27,996 nt of DNA from JANNAT01 sp031422555 (GTDB taxonomy: Bacteria; Pseudomonadota; Alphaproteobacteria; Rhodobacterales; Rhodobacteraceae): NCBI GenBank assembly GCA_031422555.1, contig JANPLZ010000118.1, forward strand, positions 1-27,996. Direction: 5' to 3'. Position numbers and translations under genes: made by a program. Shown here piece by piece: positions 7,764 to 15,655 of this stretch. The notes under the pieces were generated by a model. That model saw only the letters and a list, made by a program, of their open reading frames with translations, had not been told where the DNA came from and did not search any database. Every line of letters begins with the position of its first letter. Within the stretch, counting starts at the first letter, position 1.

Positions 7764-8846
7764 ATGCAATTTCCAAACATGACAGCACTCGGCAACCAAT
7801 ATGGCGTCGAGGTCGGCACAGAAGGCCACCGCCGCGATTTTATGGATAGTACTGCCACAAACCTTCGCGGGCTAAAGATCAGGCTGGAAGTTGCGCGTGA
7901 ACGTGCATCAGCGGTTCATAGTGCACCGGCCGGTGCCAGCGTCAGAGACCGCGCCGCTTTCTTTGAAACTGGCACTGTCCAGCCGCAAAACCGGATTGCC
8001 GGGGTCGGCGAAACGGAAAAAGCGGCGGCGCGCGCATTAGTTGCAAAGCTTGAAGGTCAAATCGATAGCGAAACTCAGAAATTGGTGCGTCAAGGTGCGG
8101 TAATCTTGCCCAGTGGCATGATAAACTGGGTCCAAACCGAAGCTACTGTCGTCTACGACAACACCGCAGCCCAACAGGGCCTTACGCGACTGCATTTCCA
8201 GCGAGGATTGATTTATACCGATGCAGCTTGCACCACCCCGTTTGATACCATTGGCAAAGTCACTGCCAACGCTGGTAAAGGCTGGGCGATTTATGTGGTC
8301 AGTGCGCAAGGCAACATCCACGCAGCATCGCATTCCGTAGGAAAATATCACCACAGTTCGCTGCTTGCGGGTGCCACTGTCGCGGGGGCTGGGGAAATGC
8401 GAGTGCTTGCTGGTAAACTTGTTGAAATTTCAAACAAAAGTGGTCATTATTTTCCAAATGCCAGCCACCTTATTCAGGTACTTTATCTTCTAAGAAAGCG
8501 CGGCGTTGATCTTCACAGCACCAAAGTTAAATTATTATCTCCGGGCATTCAGAATTTTCCAAGTGTTGCAGCGTTTATGGCCGCCCTACCCGCAATGGGG
8601 TTTGAACCAGATTATGAGTTGACCAAGTTGCATGCGCTGATGACGCAATTTCCGTTTGCTTTATTCTCTGCGCAGGCTGCGGCCGTTGGCTGGCGCTGGG
8701 CTACCAATGCAGAACACATTCTTGGTGTGCGTGGGGTCGTTCGAATCGCTGACGGCGCGCCAGTGCCCCACCGCGACGTTCGAAAATGGCTGAAAGGCAT
8801 TGGCAGGGTGATGACCCAAACCGTGCAAGACGGTTATGGTCGCTAG
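7764..8846 (+). CDS. Orphan protein with IQM-like domain, function unknown
   Basis: The 360-residue protein has no signal peptide or membrane segment. Residues 30-110 are charged and helical. Residues about 125-260 resemble, from memory, the conserved core of plant IQM (IQ-motif) proteins: VVYDNT (129-134), LHFQRG (143-148), GWAIYVVSAQGNIHA (173-187), KYHHSSLLAG (194-203), AAGE-like GAGEM, NKSGHYFP (224-231) and RGVDL (246-250). The plant counterparts read roughly IFVLSTSRTLYVG, FQHSSFLAG, YSGHY and NNVDL. The C-terminus (280-360) is unrecognised. The DNA is clearly AT-richer than its neighbours and sits between gene remnants, suggesting acquisition by transfer. ATG 7764 is preceded by a G-run, but a promoter-like pair abuts it, so Met6 (7779) is an alternative start. 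No toxin or immunity partner is evident next to it. Confidence 0.7.
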   Translation: MQFPNMTALGNQYGVEVGTEGHRRDFMDSTATNLRGLKIRLEVARERASAVHSAPAGASVRDRAAFFETGTVQPQNRIAGVGETEKAAARALVAKLEGQIDSETQKLVRQGAVILPSGMINWVQTEATVVYDNTAAQQGLTRLHFQRGLIYTDAACTTPFDTIGKVTANAGKGWAIYVVSAQGNIHAASHSVGKYHHSSLLAGATVAGAGEMRVLAGKLVEISNKSGHYFPNASHLIQVLYLLRKRGVDLHSTKVKLLSPGIQNFPSVAAFMAALPAMGFEPDYELTKLHALMTQFPFALFSAQAAAVGWRWATNAEHILGVRGVVRIADGAPVPHRDVRKWLKGIGRVMTQTVQDGYGR

Positions 8847-8945
8847 TGGTTTTTTCAGGATAAAAGTAGTTTGCGGTTTTTGAACAAGATCTATGCAATC
8901 TTAAGATCGCCCTGAGGTGGCAAAGTCCTTCTTGGTCAACACTTG

Positions 8946-9974
8946 CTACACCTTGAACCCCTCTGGCACGCCGTCCCGCCCCTCCAGCACCAGATCAGCC
9001 ATCACTTCGGCCACTTTGGGGGCCATGCCAAAGCCGATCTTAAAGCCACCATTGGCCACAAAATGCCCCGCCCGCCCCGGCCATGCCCCCAGCAGTGGCG
9101 CGCGGGATGTGGCGCGCGGGCGCACCGCAGCCCAGCGCGCCACAACCGGTGCCCCAGCTAGCACGGGCAAAGCCGCCACCGCGCGGGCGTGCAGCGCGTC
9201 GATCTGGCCATCCACAGCCTGCGCGTCTTGCCAGATATTTTCCGATGTTGACCCAATCGCCACCGTTCCATCACTGTGCGGCACCACATGCAGACCATCG
9301 ACGAAAATCTGCTCCAGCCCACCTGCATCATACCTAAGTGACAGGGCCTGCCCCTTTACCCCGTCGCCCATTGCGCGGCCCAGATCAGCCCCTAGCGCCG
9401 CAAGGCCCGCAATCCCTGTGGCCCAGACCACTCTGCCTTCATCGGCAGCGTCATGCGCCACCACCTCGCCCCCCTTGGCACGGATCGCCGCCACCAGAAC
9501 GTCCAGCGCGGCCTTGGGCTGTATCCGCGCACTAAGACTGTCGCGGACAAGAAACCCCGAGGCCGCGGCTGGCTCCCACCCTGTTCCGGTTGCCGGAATC
9601 ACCCGCCAGTCAGCCGCGCCGCGCCACAGCGATTGCGCCGATGCGGCCCGCGCCCGTGCCAGATCAACTGCTTTTGTGTCGGCCAAGGGTTGCAATCGTC
9701 CCAGCCGCGCATAACCAGATGACAGCCCCGATGCCGCCTCGGCCCGCGCCCACCAATCCGCCGCCATCAGCAAACTGTCCAACTGGAACGCCTTTTTCGG
9801 ATTCCACGCATCCGGCACATGCGGGCAAAGTGCGCCAACCAATCCGCCAGACGACCCCGCCCCGATGGCTTGCGTTTCAATCACCCGCACCCGTGCGCCG
9901 CGCAGGGCGGCTTGCCATGCAATCGACAACCCAAAAATGCCGCCGCCGCGCACTGTCAGATCAACCCTTGCCAA
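8946..9974 (-). CDS. FAD-dependent oxidoreductase, probable MnmC oxidase half
   Basis: This 342-residue protein of the DAO/glycine-oxidase fold has a dinucleotide-binding N-terminus (RGGGIFGLSIAWQ with a following RVIE). Later come GAGSSGGLVGALCPH, GQALSLRY, HVVPHSDGTVAIGSTSE, AAVRPRATSRAPLLG and a C-terminal GGFKIGFGMAP. It faces mnmD across a 107-base gap. In Escherichia coli the two activities are fused in MnmC, whose oxidase half removes the carboxymethyl group of cmnm5s2U34 before methylation. I therefore infer that this is the standalone oxidase, although other amino-acid oxidases share the fold. I chose TTG 9974 because it lies six bases after a G-rich ribosome binding site and places the GGG motif near the N-terminus. 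The open frame continues 24 codons further upstream. Confidence 0.75.
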   Translation of the reverse strand: MARVDLTVRGGGIFGLSIAWQAALRGARVRVIETQAIGAGSSGGLVGALCPHVPDAWNPKKAFQLDSLLMAADWWARAEAASGLSSGYARLGRLQPLADTKAVDLARARAASAQSLWRGAADWRVIPATGTGWEPAAASGFLVRDSLSARIQPKAALDVLVAAIRAKGGEVVAHDAADEGRVVWATGIAGLAALGADLGRAMGDGVKGQALSLRYDAGGLEQIFVDGLHVVPHSDGTVAIGSTSENIWQDAQAVDGQIDALHARAVAALPVLAGAPVVARWAAVRPRATSRAPLLGAWPGRAGHFVANGGFKIGFGMAPKVAEVMADLVLEGRDGVPEGFKV

Positions 9975-10081
9975 TCGCCGCCCCCTTACGCATGGTCCGC
10001 CCGTCGCGGTTTGGCGGCGGTCAGGGATTGACCGGGGCCAACCCAACCGCGCAAAGCGCTGTGATCAAAGGCATAAGACAA

Positions 10082-10774
10082 ATGACGGGGGACGAACAGG
10101 CCAGTGATTTTGGCGGCAGGTCAAGCGGTGGGCTGTCATGGAAAGATGGCATCATCCCGATATCTGATCGCTTTGATGACCCGTATTTTTCGATCCACAA
10201 TGGTTTGGCGGAGTCGCAGCATGTTTTTCTGGCGGGCAACGGCCTGCCCGCACGGCTGCGGCCCGGATTTCATGTGGCCGAGTTGGGATTTGGCACCGGC
10301 CTGAACCTGTTGGCCACGCTGCTGGCCTGCCCGCCGGATCTTGCAATCCACTTCACCAGTTTCGAAGCCTACCCGCTGACCGCCCCCGACATGGCGCGCG
10401 CGCTGGCGGCATTTCCGCAGGCTTTGGCCGTGGCAGGCCCGCTGTTGGCGGCATGGTCACAAGGGTTGACCCGGTTTGATCTGGGGCAAATCCACGTGCA
10501 GGTGATTGTTGGCGACGCGCGCACCACCTTGCCGCTTTGGGATACGCAGGCCGATGCGTGGTTTCTGGATGGATTTTCACCGGCCAAAAACCCCGAACTG
10601 TGGTCGCCTGAGGTATTGACCGAGGTGGCACGCCACACTGCGCCCGGCGGCACGTTTGCCACCTATACCGCCGCGGGCCATGTGCGGCGCGCGTTGGATC
10701 AGGCCGGGTTCAACGTGATCCGGACGGCAGGACATGGCCGCAAACGCCATATGACAACGGGCGTCCTAAGATGA
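10082..10774 (+). CDS. mnmD: tRNA (mnm5s2U34)-methyltransferase MnmD
   Basis: This SAM-dependent enzyme adds the last methyl group to the wobble uridine mnm5s2U34. The 230-residue product has the typical N-terminus LSWKDGIIPISDRFDDPYFS, followed by GLAESQHVFLAGN. The SAM site is ELGFGTGLNLLA (about 68-79), and the catalytic-domain signature is WFLDGFSPAKNPELWS. The C-terminal segment GGTFATYTAAGHVRRAL precedes GRKRHMTTG. ATG 10082 gives the family N-terminus, with AAGG about ten bases upstream; the frame is open much further left but without similarity. The stop overlaps the DMT permease start (ATGA at 10771-10774). It is divergent from the probable MnmC-type oxidase. Confidence 0.93.
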   Translation: MTGDEQASDFGGRSSGGLSWKDGIIPISDRFDDPYFSIHNGLAESQHVFLAGNGLPARLRPGFHVAELGFGTGLNLLATLLACPPDLAIHFTSFEAYPLTAPDMARALAAFPQALAVAGPLLAAWSQGLTRFDLGQIHVQVIVGDARTTLPLWDTQADAWFLDGFSPAKNPELWSPEVLTEVARHTAPGGTFATYTAAGHVRRALDQAGFNVIRTAGHGRKRHMTTGVLR

Positions 10775-11658
10775 GCCCGCACAATCGCAAGGGCATCTGG
10801 CTGATGATTGCCGCCGTCGCCAGCTTTGCCGCGCAAGACGGGTTTTCGCGGCATCTGGCGGAAAGTTACAACACCTTGATGGTGGTCATGGTGCGCTATT
10901 GGGTGTTTGCGGGGTTTGTCCTTATCCTTGCGCTGCGCCGCCCCGAAGGTTTGCGCACTGCCATTGCCTCGGCCCGCATTGGCGCGCATGTCGCCCGGTC
11001 GATGCTGTTGGTGGCAGAAATCTGCATCATCGTCTGGGGCTATACGTTGATCGGGCTGATCGAAAGCCATGCGATTTTCGCCATCTGCCCGCTGCTGGTG
11101 GTGGCGCTGTCCGGCCCGGTCTTGGGCGAGACGATATCCTGGCGGCGCTGGATGGCGGTTGCTGTCGGATTGGTGGGCGTGCTAATCATCCTGCGCCCCG
11201 GCTTGGGGGTCTTTTCCTGGGCATCTTTGCTGCCTTTGGTTGCTGCGATCATGTTTGCCACCTATTCGGTGCTGACCCGCCTGACCACACGTGGCGAGCC
11301 AACATTTCCAGCGTTTTTCTGGCCCGGTGTGATCGGAGCCGTGATGATGACCGCAATCGGCCTGCCCTATTGGGAAACCGTCTCGGCGACCGACTGGGTT
11401 TTTCTGGGCATTTACGCAGGGATTTCGGTGTTTTCACACTGGCTTTTGCTGAAATGCTATGAGGTGGCCGAAGCATCGTCCGTGCAACCCTTTGCCTATC
11501 TTCAGATTGTGTTTGTGTCGATCATTGGCATCACGATCTACAATGAATCGCTTGCCCTGCCGATGATCATCGGCACCACCCTGATCGTAGCCGCCGGAAT
11601 CTATGCGCTGTGGCAAGATCGGGGCAAACCGCCCACCGATCAGGCACAGCGGCCATAA
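10771..11658 (+). CDS. DMT-superfamily permease (EamA type)
   Basis: The 295-residue inner-membrane protein has about ten hydrophobic helices arranged as two EamA repeats (roughly 8-140 and 150-285). The first repeat includes DGFSRHLAESY and VRYWVFAGF; its end shows GPVLGETISWRRWMAVAVGLVGVLIILRPG, the classic half-repeat ending. The second ends with NESLALPMIIGTTLIVAAGIYALW. The family exports or imports small metabolites; the substrate cannot be read from sequence. The start overlaps the mnmD stop by four bases, so it is translationally coupled, although no shared pathway is obvious. Confidence 0.88.
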   Translation: MSPHNRKGIWLMIAAVASFAAQDGFSRHLAESYNTLMVVMVRYWVFAGFVLILALRRPEGLRTAIASARIGAHVARSMLLVAEICIIVWGYTLIGLIESHAIFAICPLLVVALSGPVLGETISWRRWMAVAVGLVGVLIILRPGLGVFSWASLLPLVAAIMFATYSVLTRLTTRGEPTFPAFFWPGVIGAVMMTAIGLPYWETVSATDWVFLGIYAGISVFSHWLLLKCYEVAEASSVQPFAYLQIVFVSIIGITIYNESLALPMIIGTTLIVAAGIYALWQDRGKPPTDQAQRP

Positions 11659-11702
11659 CAGCCCGCACGGCATCAGTCCGATTTGCGGCGGGTGCAGACG
11701 AC

Positions 11703-11779
11703 TGGTGACCCCGGCGTGATTCGAACACGCGGCCTACGGTTTAGGAAACCGTCGCTCTATCCGGCTGAGCTACGGAGCC
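11703..11779 (-). tRNA. tRNA-Arg (anticodon CCT)
   Basis: Reading the minus strand, the acceptor arm GGCTCCG pairs with CGGGGTC (two G-U type pairs). The D arm is GCTCAGCCGGATAGAGC. The anticodon arm is ACGGT-TTCCTAA-ACCGT with anticodon CCT, and the T arm is CGTGTTCGAATCACG. Discriminator A plus CCA are encoded. Length is 77 nt. It decodes the rare AGG codon. It ends 44 bases from the convergent DMT permease gene. Confidence 0.96.
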
Positions 11780-11935
11780 ACGCGCCTTCATGCGCCAAAA
11801 CAGGCAAAGGGCGCAACAGGGGGAAGGGAAGGAAATTTAAGGGGGAGCGACTTTTTGGCCCACCACCCCCCCTTAGAACCTGTGCCGCGGGACAGAGAGC
11901 TTGCACCGCGCACAGGATAACGCCAACCTTGCAGT

Positions 11936-11949
11936 TGTTACCGCTAACA
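11936..11949 (+). promoter_or_regulatory. Operator-like palindrome 1 upstream of the LacI-family gene
   Basis: TGTTACCGCTAACA has perfect five-base arms (TGTTA/TAACA) around CCGC. It resembles the GntR/IdnR-type operators of LacI-family gluconate regulators as I remember them. It lies 73 bases before the GTG start at 12022, suggesting autoregulation. Confidence 0.5.
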
Positions 11950-11981
11950 TAGCGGTTCAACGGGGCTTGGACAAGAGCGTG

Positions 11982-11995
11982 TTTTAGCGCTACCA
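11982..11995 (+). promoter_or_regulatory. Operator-like palindrome 2 upstream of the LacI-family gene
   Basis: TTTTAGCGCTACCA contains the perfect eight-base palindrome TAGCGCTA (11985-11992) and matches palindrome 1 at 11 of 14 positions. The centres are 46 bases apart. A pair of similar sites is typical of repressors that loop DNA. Confidence 0.42.
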
Positions 11996-12021
11996 AGGGG
12001 GACGCAACACAGGCACCCGAT

Positions 12022-13053
12022 GTGAGTAAACCATATACCGCCGATATCCGCCGCACATTGACCCTGCGCGACGTGTCCGAAGCATCGGGCGTCAGCGAAA
12101 TGACGGTCAGCCGGGTGCTGCGGGGGCGCGGGGACGTGTCAGAACCCACCCGACTGCGGGTGCAAGAGGCGGCGCGCACCTTGGGCTATGTGCCCAACAG
12201 GATTGCTGGTGCCTTGGCCAGTCAGCGGGTCAATCTGGTGGGGGTGATCATCCCGTCGCTGTCAAACATGGTGTTCCCCGAAGTGCTGACTGGCGTGTCC
12301 GAAGTTCTGGATGACACCGGGCTGCAACCCGTTGTCGGTGTCACGAACTATTCGCCCGAACGCGAAGAGCGGGTGCTTTATGAAATGCTAAGCTGGCGGC
12401 CCTCGGGGGTTATTCTGGCCGGGCTGGAACACACCGATGCCGCGCGCGCCATGTTGGCGCAGGCCGGTATTCCGGTTGTCGAGATTATGGATATTGACGG
12501 CACGCCCGTCGATTCCGCCGTTGGCATTTCGCACCGCCGCGCGGGGCGTCAGATGGCCGAAGCGATCATCGCGGCAGGCTATCGCAACATCGCGTTTTTG
12601 GGCACGATGATGCCCGATGATCACCGCGCCCGCAAACGGCTGGAGGGGTTTGAAGATGCGTTGTCCAAAGTAGGACTGGCCTTGGTCGACCGCGAGTTTT
12701 ACTCGGGCGGATCAGCGCTGCTGAAAGGCCGCGAGATGACCGAAGCGGTGCTGACCCGCAGCCCAAATGTCGATTTTTTGTATTATTCCAATGATATGAT
12801 TGGCGCGGGCGGACTGTTGTATTGCCTGCACAAGGGCCTAGACGTGCCGGGGCGGATTGGATTAGCCGGGTTTAATGGCGTTGAATTGCTGGATGGATTG
12901 CCGTTCAAACTGGCAACGATGGACGCTTGCCGTCTTGAAATCGGCCGTAGGGCCGCAGAAGTGATTGCGGGCAAAAGTCAAAGCGACAGCAAGGTGACAG
13001 AGCTTTTCCCAACCCTGCAACCCGGCGACACCATTCGCCAGGGTTCTCTATAA
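12022..13053 (+). CDS. LacI-family transcriptional regulator, GntR (gluconate)-like
   Basis: The 343-residue protein has an N-terminal helix-turn-helix (TLRDVSEASGVSEMTVSRVLRG, about 14-36, of which VSEMTVSRVL is the recognition helix). The hinge GYVPNRIAGALAS follows. A periplasmic-binding-protein-like sensor domain begins at VGVIIPSLSNMVFPEVLTG. The layout and motifs such as GVILAGLEHT and GYRNIAFLGT resemble GntR/IdnR regulators of gluconate metabolism, but no sugar-acid genes lie in the window, so the regulon is unknown. The start is GTG 12022; the ATG two bases earlier is followed at once by a stop. Two related palindromes upstream suggest self-control. A hairpin follows the gene at 13101-13118. 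Confidence 0.9.
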   Translation: MSKPYTADIRRTLTLRDVSEASGVSEMTVSRVLRGRGDVSEPTRLRVQEAARTLGYVPNRIAGALASQRVNLVGVIIPSLSNMVFPEVLTGVSEVLDDTGLQPVVGVTNYSPEREERVLYEMLSWRPSGVILAGLEHTDAARAMLAQAGIPVVEIMDIDGTPVDSAVGISHRRAGRQMAEAIIAAGYRNIAFLGTMMPDDHRARKRLEGFEDALSKVGLALVDREFYSGGSALLKGREMTEAVLTRSPNVDFLYYSNDMIGAGGLLYCLHKGLDVPGRIGLAGFNGVELLDGLPFKLATMDACRLEIGRRAAEVIAGKSQSDSKVTELFPTLQPGDTIRQGSL

Positions 13054-13100
13054 GTTCTGCCAGCCCCGCCACGGGTGATGGGCGCAGAAAGCGTCGACAG

Positions 13101-13118
13101 GCCCGCCACGCTGCGGGC
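13101..13118 (+). terminator. Hairpin between the LacI-family gene and fadH
   Basis: GCCCGC (13101-13106) and GCGGGC (13113-13118) form a perfect six-base stem around a CACGCT loop. The run GCCATTTT follows. The position between convergent genes, 48 bases after the regulator stop, fits a terminator. The T-tract is short. Confidence 0.4.
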
Positions 13119-13183
13119 GCCATTTTAGCCAAGATAACGCCGCGGACCGTTTTGCCTTTTCGAACCAATGGTGCAGGTAAAGT

Positions 13184-15184
13184 TCAGATCTGCGCCGCCA
13201 ATCGCGCGCCTTGGTCAATCGCGCGTTTGGCGTCTAGTTCGGTTGCAACGTCTGCCCCCCCGATCACATGGGCCGCAATGCCAACTGCGGCCAGTTGATC
13301 AACCAGCCCACGATCAGACAACTGGCCCGCACACAGCACAACGTCGTCAACTTCAAGCAACTCTTCCACACCATCGCGTGCAATCACCAAACCCTGATCG
13401 GTGATCGCGCGGTATTCGACGCCGCCCAGCATCTTGACGCCTTTCATCTGCAATGCAGCGCGATGGATCCAGCCGGTGGTTTTGCCCAAACCCCGGCCGG
13501 GTTTTTCGGCCTTGCGTTGCAACAGCCACACTTGGCGCGCCGGGGCATCGGGGATCGGATCAGCAAGACCGCCGGGCGTTTGCGCCGGATCGCCTACGCC
13601 CCATTCGCGCTGCCACAGCGCCAGATCGGTGGTCGGGCTATGTCCGGCCTGAACCAGAAATTCGGCGACATCAAAGCCGATCCCTCCGGCGCCGATGATC
13701 GCCACACGGCGGCCAACCGCAGCACCTTGCAACACCTCGCGGTAGCCCAACGCCCTGTCTTGGCCAGGAATGCCCGGATCGCGCGGCAAAACACCGGTGG
13801 CGACGATCACCTGATCAAAGCCGTGCAAATCTGCCACCGTGGCATCAGTTCCCAATCGCAGGCCAATCGCCGACCGTTGAACCGCCCCCGTGAACCAATC
13901 GACAAGGCCATGAAACTCTTCCTTGCCAGGCACTTGGCGGGCAAGATTCAACTGGCCACCGACATGGTCGGCACGTTCAAACAGCGTTACCTTGTGGCCC
14001 CGCTGCGCGGCAACCAAAGCTGCCATCATGCCCGCAGCCCCCGCCCCGACCACCGCCACCGATTTGGGCTGTGGGGCTGTATCATAGGACAGCACGGTTT
14101 CATGGCAGGCGCGCGGATTGACCAGACAGGACGACAATTTGCCGGAAAACGTATGGTCAAGGCAGGCCTGATTGCAGGCAATACAAGGCGCAATTTCGGC
14201 GGCGCGCCCGGTGGCCGCTTTGATCACAAAATCCGGATCGGCCAGAAATGGCCGGGCCATCGACACCATGTCGGCAGCGCCGGACGCCAGCAGCCCTTCG
14301 GCCACATCCGGTGTATTGATCCGGTTTGACGTGATCACCGGGATCGTCACCATAGGGCGCAACCGGGCCGTCAGATGCGCAAAGGCCGCGCGCGGCACCG
14401 ATGTTGCAATCGTCGGCACCCGGGCCTCGTGCCAACCAATGCCGGTGTTCAACAGGTTTGCCCCCGCCGCCTGAATGGCGCGGGCCAGCAACACCACTTC
14501 GTCCCAGCTTGATCCGTTCGGGATCAGATCAATCAGCGAAATGCGGTAGATCAGGATGAAATCATCGCCGACAGCCGCACGCACACGGGCCACCACTTCA
14601 ACCGGCAGGCGCATCCGGTTGGCATAGTCGCCGCCCCAGTCGTCGCTGCGGTGGTTGGTATGGCTGACCAGAAACTGGTTCAGGAAATAGCCTTCCGACC
14701 CCATCACCTCGACCCCGTCATAGCCCGCCTCACGGGCGCGGGTGGCGGCGGTGACAATATCTGCGATCTGCTTTTCGATCCCTGCCGCGTCCAGTTCGGC
14801 GGGCACGAAAGGCGAGATCGGCGACTTGATAGCAGAGGCTGAAACGCACCCTTTGCCATAGGCATAGCGGCCTGCGTGCAAAATCTGCATGGCAATCAGC
14901 CCGCCCGCCGCATGCACCCGGTCGGTCACGATGCGGTGGTTGGCGATGTCTTGGGCGGTAAACAGACCCGCCGCCCCCGGAAATACCCCACCTTCGGCAT
15001 TCGGGGCCATGCCCCCCGTCACCATAAGCCCAACGCCACCACGCGCACGGGTGGCATAAAATTCGGCAACCCGGTTCCAATCGCCGGTTTCTTCCAGACC
15101 GGTATGCATCGACCCCATCAAAACACGGTTTTTCAAGGTGACATGGCCCAGATCAAGCGGGGCTAAAAGATGGGGATAAGGCAT
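13184..15184 (-). CDS. fadH: NADPH-dependent 2,4-dienoyl-CoA reductase
   Basis: The enzyme reduces 2,4-dienoyl-CoA in the beta-oxidation of unsaturated fatty acids, using FMN, FAD and a [4Fe-4S] cluster. The 666-residue product has an Old-Yellow-Enzyme TIM barrel at the N-terminus (about 1-330). The catalytic residues fall at Tyr166 (GSEGYFLNQF) and His252 (GIGWHEAR), the same numbers I recall for E. coli FadH. Cluster cysteines are Cys334, Cys337, Cys341 and Cys353 (CIACNQAC and SSCLVNPRA). A GAGAAGMMAAL motif begins the FAD domain and a second GAGGIGFDVAEF binds NADPH. ATG 15184 follows AGGA by nine bases and gives the family N-terminus MPYPHLLAPLDLG; the frame is open 37 codons further up but without similarity. 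Confidence 0.95.
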   Translation of the reverse strand: MPYPHLLAPLDLGHVTLKNRVLMGSMHTGLEETGDWNRVAEFYATRARGGVGLMVTGGMAPNAEGGVFPGAAGLFTAQDIANHRIVTDRVHAAGGLIAMQILHAGRYAYGKGCVSASAIKSPISPFVPAELDAAGIEKQIADIVTAATRAREAGYDGVEVMGSEGYFLNQFLVSHTNHRSDDWGGDYANRMRLPVEVVARVRAAVGDDFILIYRISLIDLIPNGSSWDEVVLLARAIQAAGANLLNTGIGWHEARVPTIATSVPRAAFAHLTARLRPMVTIPVITSNRINTPDVAEGLLASGAADMVSMARPFLADPDFVIKAATGRAAEIAPCIACNQACLDHTFSGKLSSCLVNPRACHETVLSYDTAPQPKSVAVVGAGAAGMMAALVAAQRGHKVTLFERADHVGGQLNLARQVPGKEEFHGLVDWFTGAVQRSAIGLRLGTDATVADLHGFDQVIVATGVLPRDPGIPGQDRALGYREVLQGAAVGRRVAIIGAGGIGFDVAEFLVQAGHSPTTDLALWQREWGVGDPAQTPGGLADPIPDAPARQVWLLQRKAEKPGRGLGKTTGWIHRAALQMKGVKMLGGVEYRAITDQGLVIARDGVEELLEVDDVVLCAGQLSDRGLVDQLAAVGIAAHVIGGADVATELDAKRAIDQGARLAAQI

Positions 15185-15273
15185 GGGCGGGCATCCTGTG
15201 ATTTGGGTCAAGATGCCTGCCCAAGCGCCGTCTGTCACGGGCAACGCGGCGTCACCCGGACGCGGGGCATGGG

Positions 15274-15648
15274 TTAGCTGACGGTTTCCAGACAATGCCG
15301 CCGAAACGCGCGTTTCAGCATGTCCAGCTCGGCGCGCAGCAAATCGACTTCGGCGCGCATATCATCTTCCATTGCCACCCCGGTGATGATGGTAAAATGC
15401 TCCAGCCGCGCGCCCGTCGCCTGATCCTGGATCAAGAACGTCTGCACGCCTTCGGTCAGCAGCTCCACCGGGATCGGCACCCGCACCAGCCAATCCCCCG
15501 CGCGGTCCGGCACGGCGGTAACGGTTACCCCGGGCACCGCGATTTCCAGATGCAGCACGCGCAGCGCAGGTTCAAGCGGCGCGCCCGTCAGCACGCCTTC
15601 CCAAACGCCTGCGCGGATGCGCGTTTTGGTCAGTTTGCAATCAGACAT
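15274..15648 (-). CDS. Conserved hypothetical protein, 124 residues
   Basis: I do not recognise a function. The protein begins MSDCKLTKTRIRAG, is rich in beta-strand-like segments (RVLHLEIAV, VTVTAVPD, DWLVRVPIPVELL, TFLIQD, LEHFTIITG), and ends in an amphipathic helix (about 98-120) that could form a coiled coil. There is no signal peptide or membrane segment. ATG 15648 lies seven bases after the stop of the upstream gene, so the two are probably co-transcribed and may act together. An earlier in-frame start at 15693 would overlap that gene by 38 bases and is less likely. Confidence 0.7.
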   Translation of the reverse strand: MSDCKLTKTRIRAGVWEGVLTGAPLEPALRVLHLEIAVPGVTVTAVPDRAGDWLVRVPIPVELLTEGVQTFLIQDQATGARLEHFTIITGVAMEDDMRAEVDLLRAELDMLKRAFRRHCLETVS

Positions 15649-15655
15649 CACAGGC

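Noticed and set aside
8885..8910. AAGAT...ATCTT inverted repeat after the IQM-like gene as a terminator
   Set aside because: The stem is only five weak pairs and no T-run follows.
6808..8945. Integrated element with att sites at tRNA-Lys
   Set aside because: No integrase, no repeat of the tRNA 3' end and no transposase were found in the region, so only a scar can be claimed.
13268..14329. Long open frame on the plus strand opposite fadH
   Set aside because: No recognisable motif; fully covered by FadH, whose catalytic and cluster residues are all present.
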